Below are positions 63,192 through 64,000 of a stretch of DNA of 64,000 bases, in pieces. The stretch covers positions 22,908,082 to 22,972,081 of the forward strand of contig NC_067207.1 in NCBI RefSeq assembly GCF_026262505.1. The letters run 5' to 3'. The notes beneath the pieces are model-generated. The model ran no database searches. It saw only the letters and a program-made list of their open reading frames with translations, and was not told the origin of the DNA. The position numbers and the translations under genes were made by a program. The stretch's first letter is position 1, and every line of letters starts with the position of its first letter. Source of the stretch: Trichomonas vaginalis G3 (lineage: Eukaryota > Parabasalia > Trichomonadida > Trichomonadidae).

Positions 63192-64000
63192 ATGTATCGG
63201 AAGTTGTCTAAGTTAGAACACTCGGAAATAAAACAACTTCTTACAGAAGCTAATATAGATGTTGCAAAACATTACGCGACAAACAAAAAAGCACTCGCTG
63301 ACTTCATTAAAGACTACAATGGTGCAATAAGTTATGATAGAATTCATGAGTTCATAAAGCCGCAACGCGGCGAGGACGAAGTCCATGCAAGAGCATTTCC
63401 TTTAAATGACATTGCTATTGACTTATATCATAGACGTTCAGTACCTCATGAAGTAAGAAGAGAAATGTTTGACATAACAAATGCGAACGTTGGTCATACT
63501 CGTAAAGCTCTTTCGCATGATGTTCGTCAAGAAATGTTTGACATAACAAATGCAAACGTTGGTGAAACAAGAAGAAGAGACGACACACTGAAACAACAGA
63601 GAAGAGAGATGTTTAAAAGTGCTATAGAACAAGTTCGCAAAGCTAACGATGTCATTCGTTCCATTGACGACAAACCAAAAGAAGGTGAGAGATGGTTAAA
63701 GAAAGATGAAGAGAATAGGAAGAGAAATGTGAAGTCAGGCAATAGACTCATTGACTTTAACATCGAAGCTTTAGATGAACCAAACAGAGAATATTTACAC
63801 AAACATTTCGGTAAGGTTTTCATGAGACTCTTAGAGAAAATTAAAATAAACTCGCAACAAAGATGGATGGTATGTTATAAACTTGGTGGAAAGTATGAAT
63901 GTTCTACGTTAAACCTCAATAATATTGGAACATTACTACATCAGCTCTTGAAGGAGAACTTTATATCAGAGATAGAAGCAAATGCTGCAGGTATTGTTGA
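63192..64000 (+). CDS. N-terminal part of a large protein, probably the polymerase unit (runs off the window)
   Basis: Open from ATG 63192 to the window end, 269 codons so far. A 25-residue unit with EMFDITNANVG occurs twice near residues 90-125. A double hairpin (63359-63384) is coded in frame. Residues 205-265 resemble the frame upstream of A's polymerase. The A/T-block start (AAAAAATATTTTTTTATTTC) is of the replication-gene type. No polymerase motif is reached inside the window, so the call is an inference from position. Confidence 0.5.
   Translation, partial: MYRKLSKLEHSEIKQLLTEANIDVAKHYATNKKALADFIKDYNGAISYDRIHEFIKPQRGEDEVHARAFPLNDIAIDLYHRRSVPHEVRREMFDITNANVGHTRKALSHDVRQEMFDITNANVGETRRRDDTLKQQRREMFKSAIEQVRKANDVIRSIDDKPKEGERWLKKDEENRKRNVKSGNRLIDFNIEALDEPNREYLHKHFGKVFMRLLEKIKINSQQRWMVCYKLGGKYECSTLNLNNIGTLLHQLLKENFISEIEANAAGIV
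63359..63384. repeat. GC-rich double hairpin B, in frame
   Basis: GCCGC-AAC-GCGGC and GGAC-GAA-GTCC, two bases apart, preceded by TTCATAAA and followed by ATG, exactly the frame of site A at 55462. Both hairpins differ from site A in ways that keep the pairing. Confidence 0.85.

Larger units (their letters stand above)
49400..64000. mobile_element. Polinton/Maverick B, partial (left part in window)
   Basis: Packaging ATPase, integrase, minor-capsid-like proteins, fibre region, KilA-N gene and the probable start of the polymerase are present. No major capsid gene is seen in the 14.6 kb visible; it may lie past the window end. Shared gene pairs with A are diverged, apart from the cassette gene. 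About five to eight breaks are apparent. The left border is approximate and age cannot be judged without the second TIR. Confidence 0.85.

Overview
The window looks like the genome of a trichomonad parabasalid, most likely Trichomonas vaginalis or a close relative. The evidence is AT-rich and apparently intronless DNA, short intergenic regions with TCA-type initiator-like motifs near start codons, a mariner close to the Tvmar1 type, a Mutator-like element, BspA-type leucine-rich repeats, and two large Polinton/Maverick elements. The species call is inference.

Layout. (1) 7-26103 is Polinton A, seen from end to end, with long terminal inverted repeats (TIRs). It carries a major capsid protein, a minor-capsid-like region, a packaging ATPase, family B polymerase palm sequence, an SF3 helicase, a retroviral-type integrase region, a phage-collar-type fibre region, a D12 adenine methyltransferase and many small unknown genes. 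Its TIR arms look identical outside two inserted or swapped patches, which suggests a young insertion. About ten to fifteen breaks are apparent in its genes. (2) 26104-40690 is host DNA: a small secreted-like protein, a Mei2-like RRM protein, ribosomal protein uS3, a STPG/SHIPPO-repeat protein, a GT8-like membrane glycosyltransferase, a proline-rich protein with a cysteine-rich tail, a glycine-rich/BspA protein and a coiled-coil Q-rich protein. (3) 40690-49315 is a repeat and transposon zone: a 24-27 bp minisatellite, a small inverted-repeat element holding a 16-bp microsatellite, an octapeptide-coding array, and a Mutator-like element with a mariner nested in it. (4) About 49400 to the window end is Polinton B, partial. 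It shares gene order with A over several blocks but is mostly well diverged, and about five to eight breaks are apparent.

How it fits together. In both Polintons, capsid-type, packaging, integration and replication genes sit with fibre genes. Many genes are divergently paired across only 17-18 bp, and those spacers hold a T-rich, near-palindromic TCTA motif. A second set of genes in A (about 13.4-17.3 kb and the left end) uses TCATTT-type starts resembling host initiators.

The most unusual signals are four. First, eight palindromic clusters near gene ends whose heptamers vary together within each cluster. Second, a gene cassette bounded by such clusters and, in A, by 38-bp direct repeats; its gene is nearly identical in A and B although neighbouring genes are not. 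Third, tiny GC-rich single and double hairpins in coding DNA, gene ends and TIRs, whose arms change in a compensatory way. Fourth, a 22-bp iteron-like array between two divergent genes.
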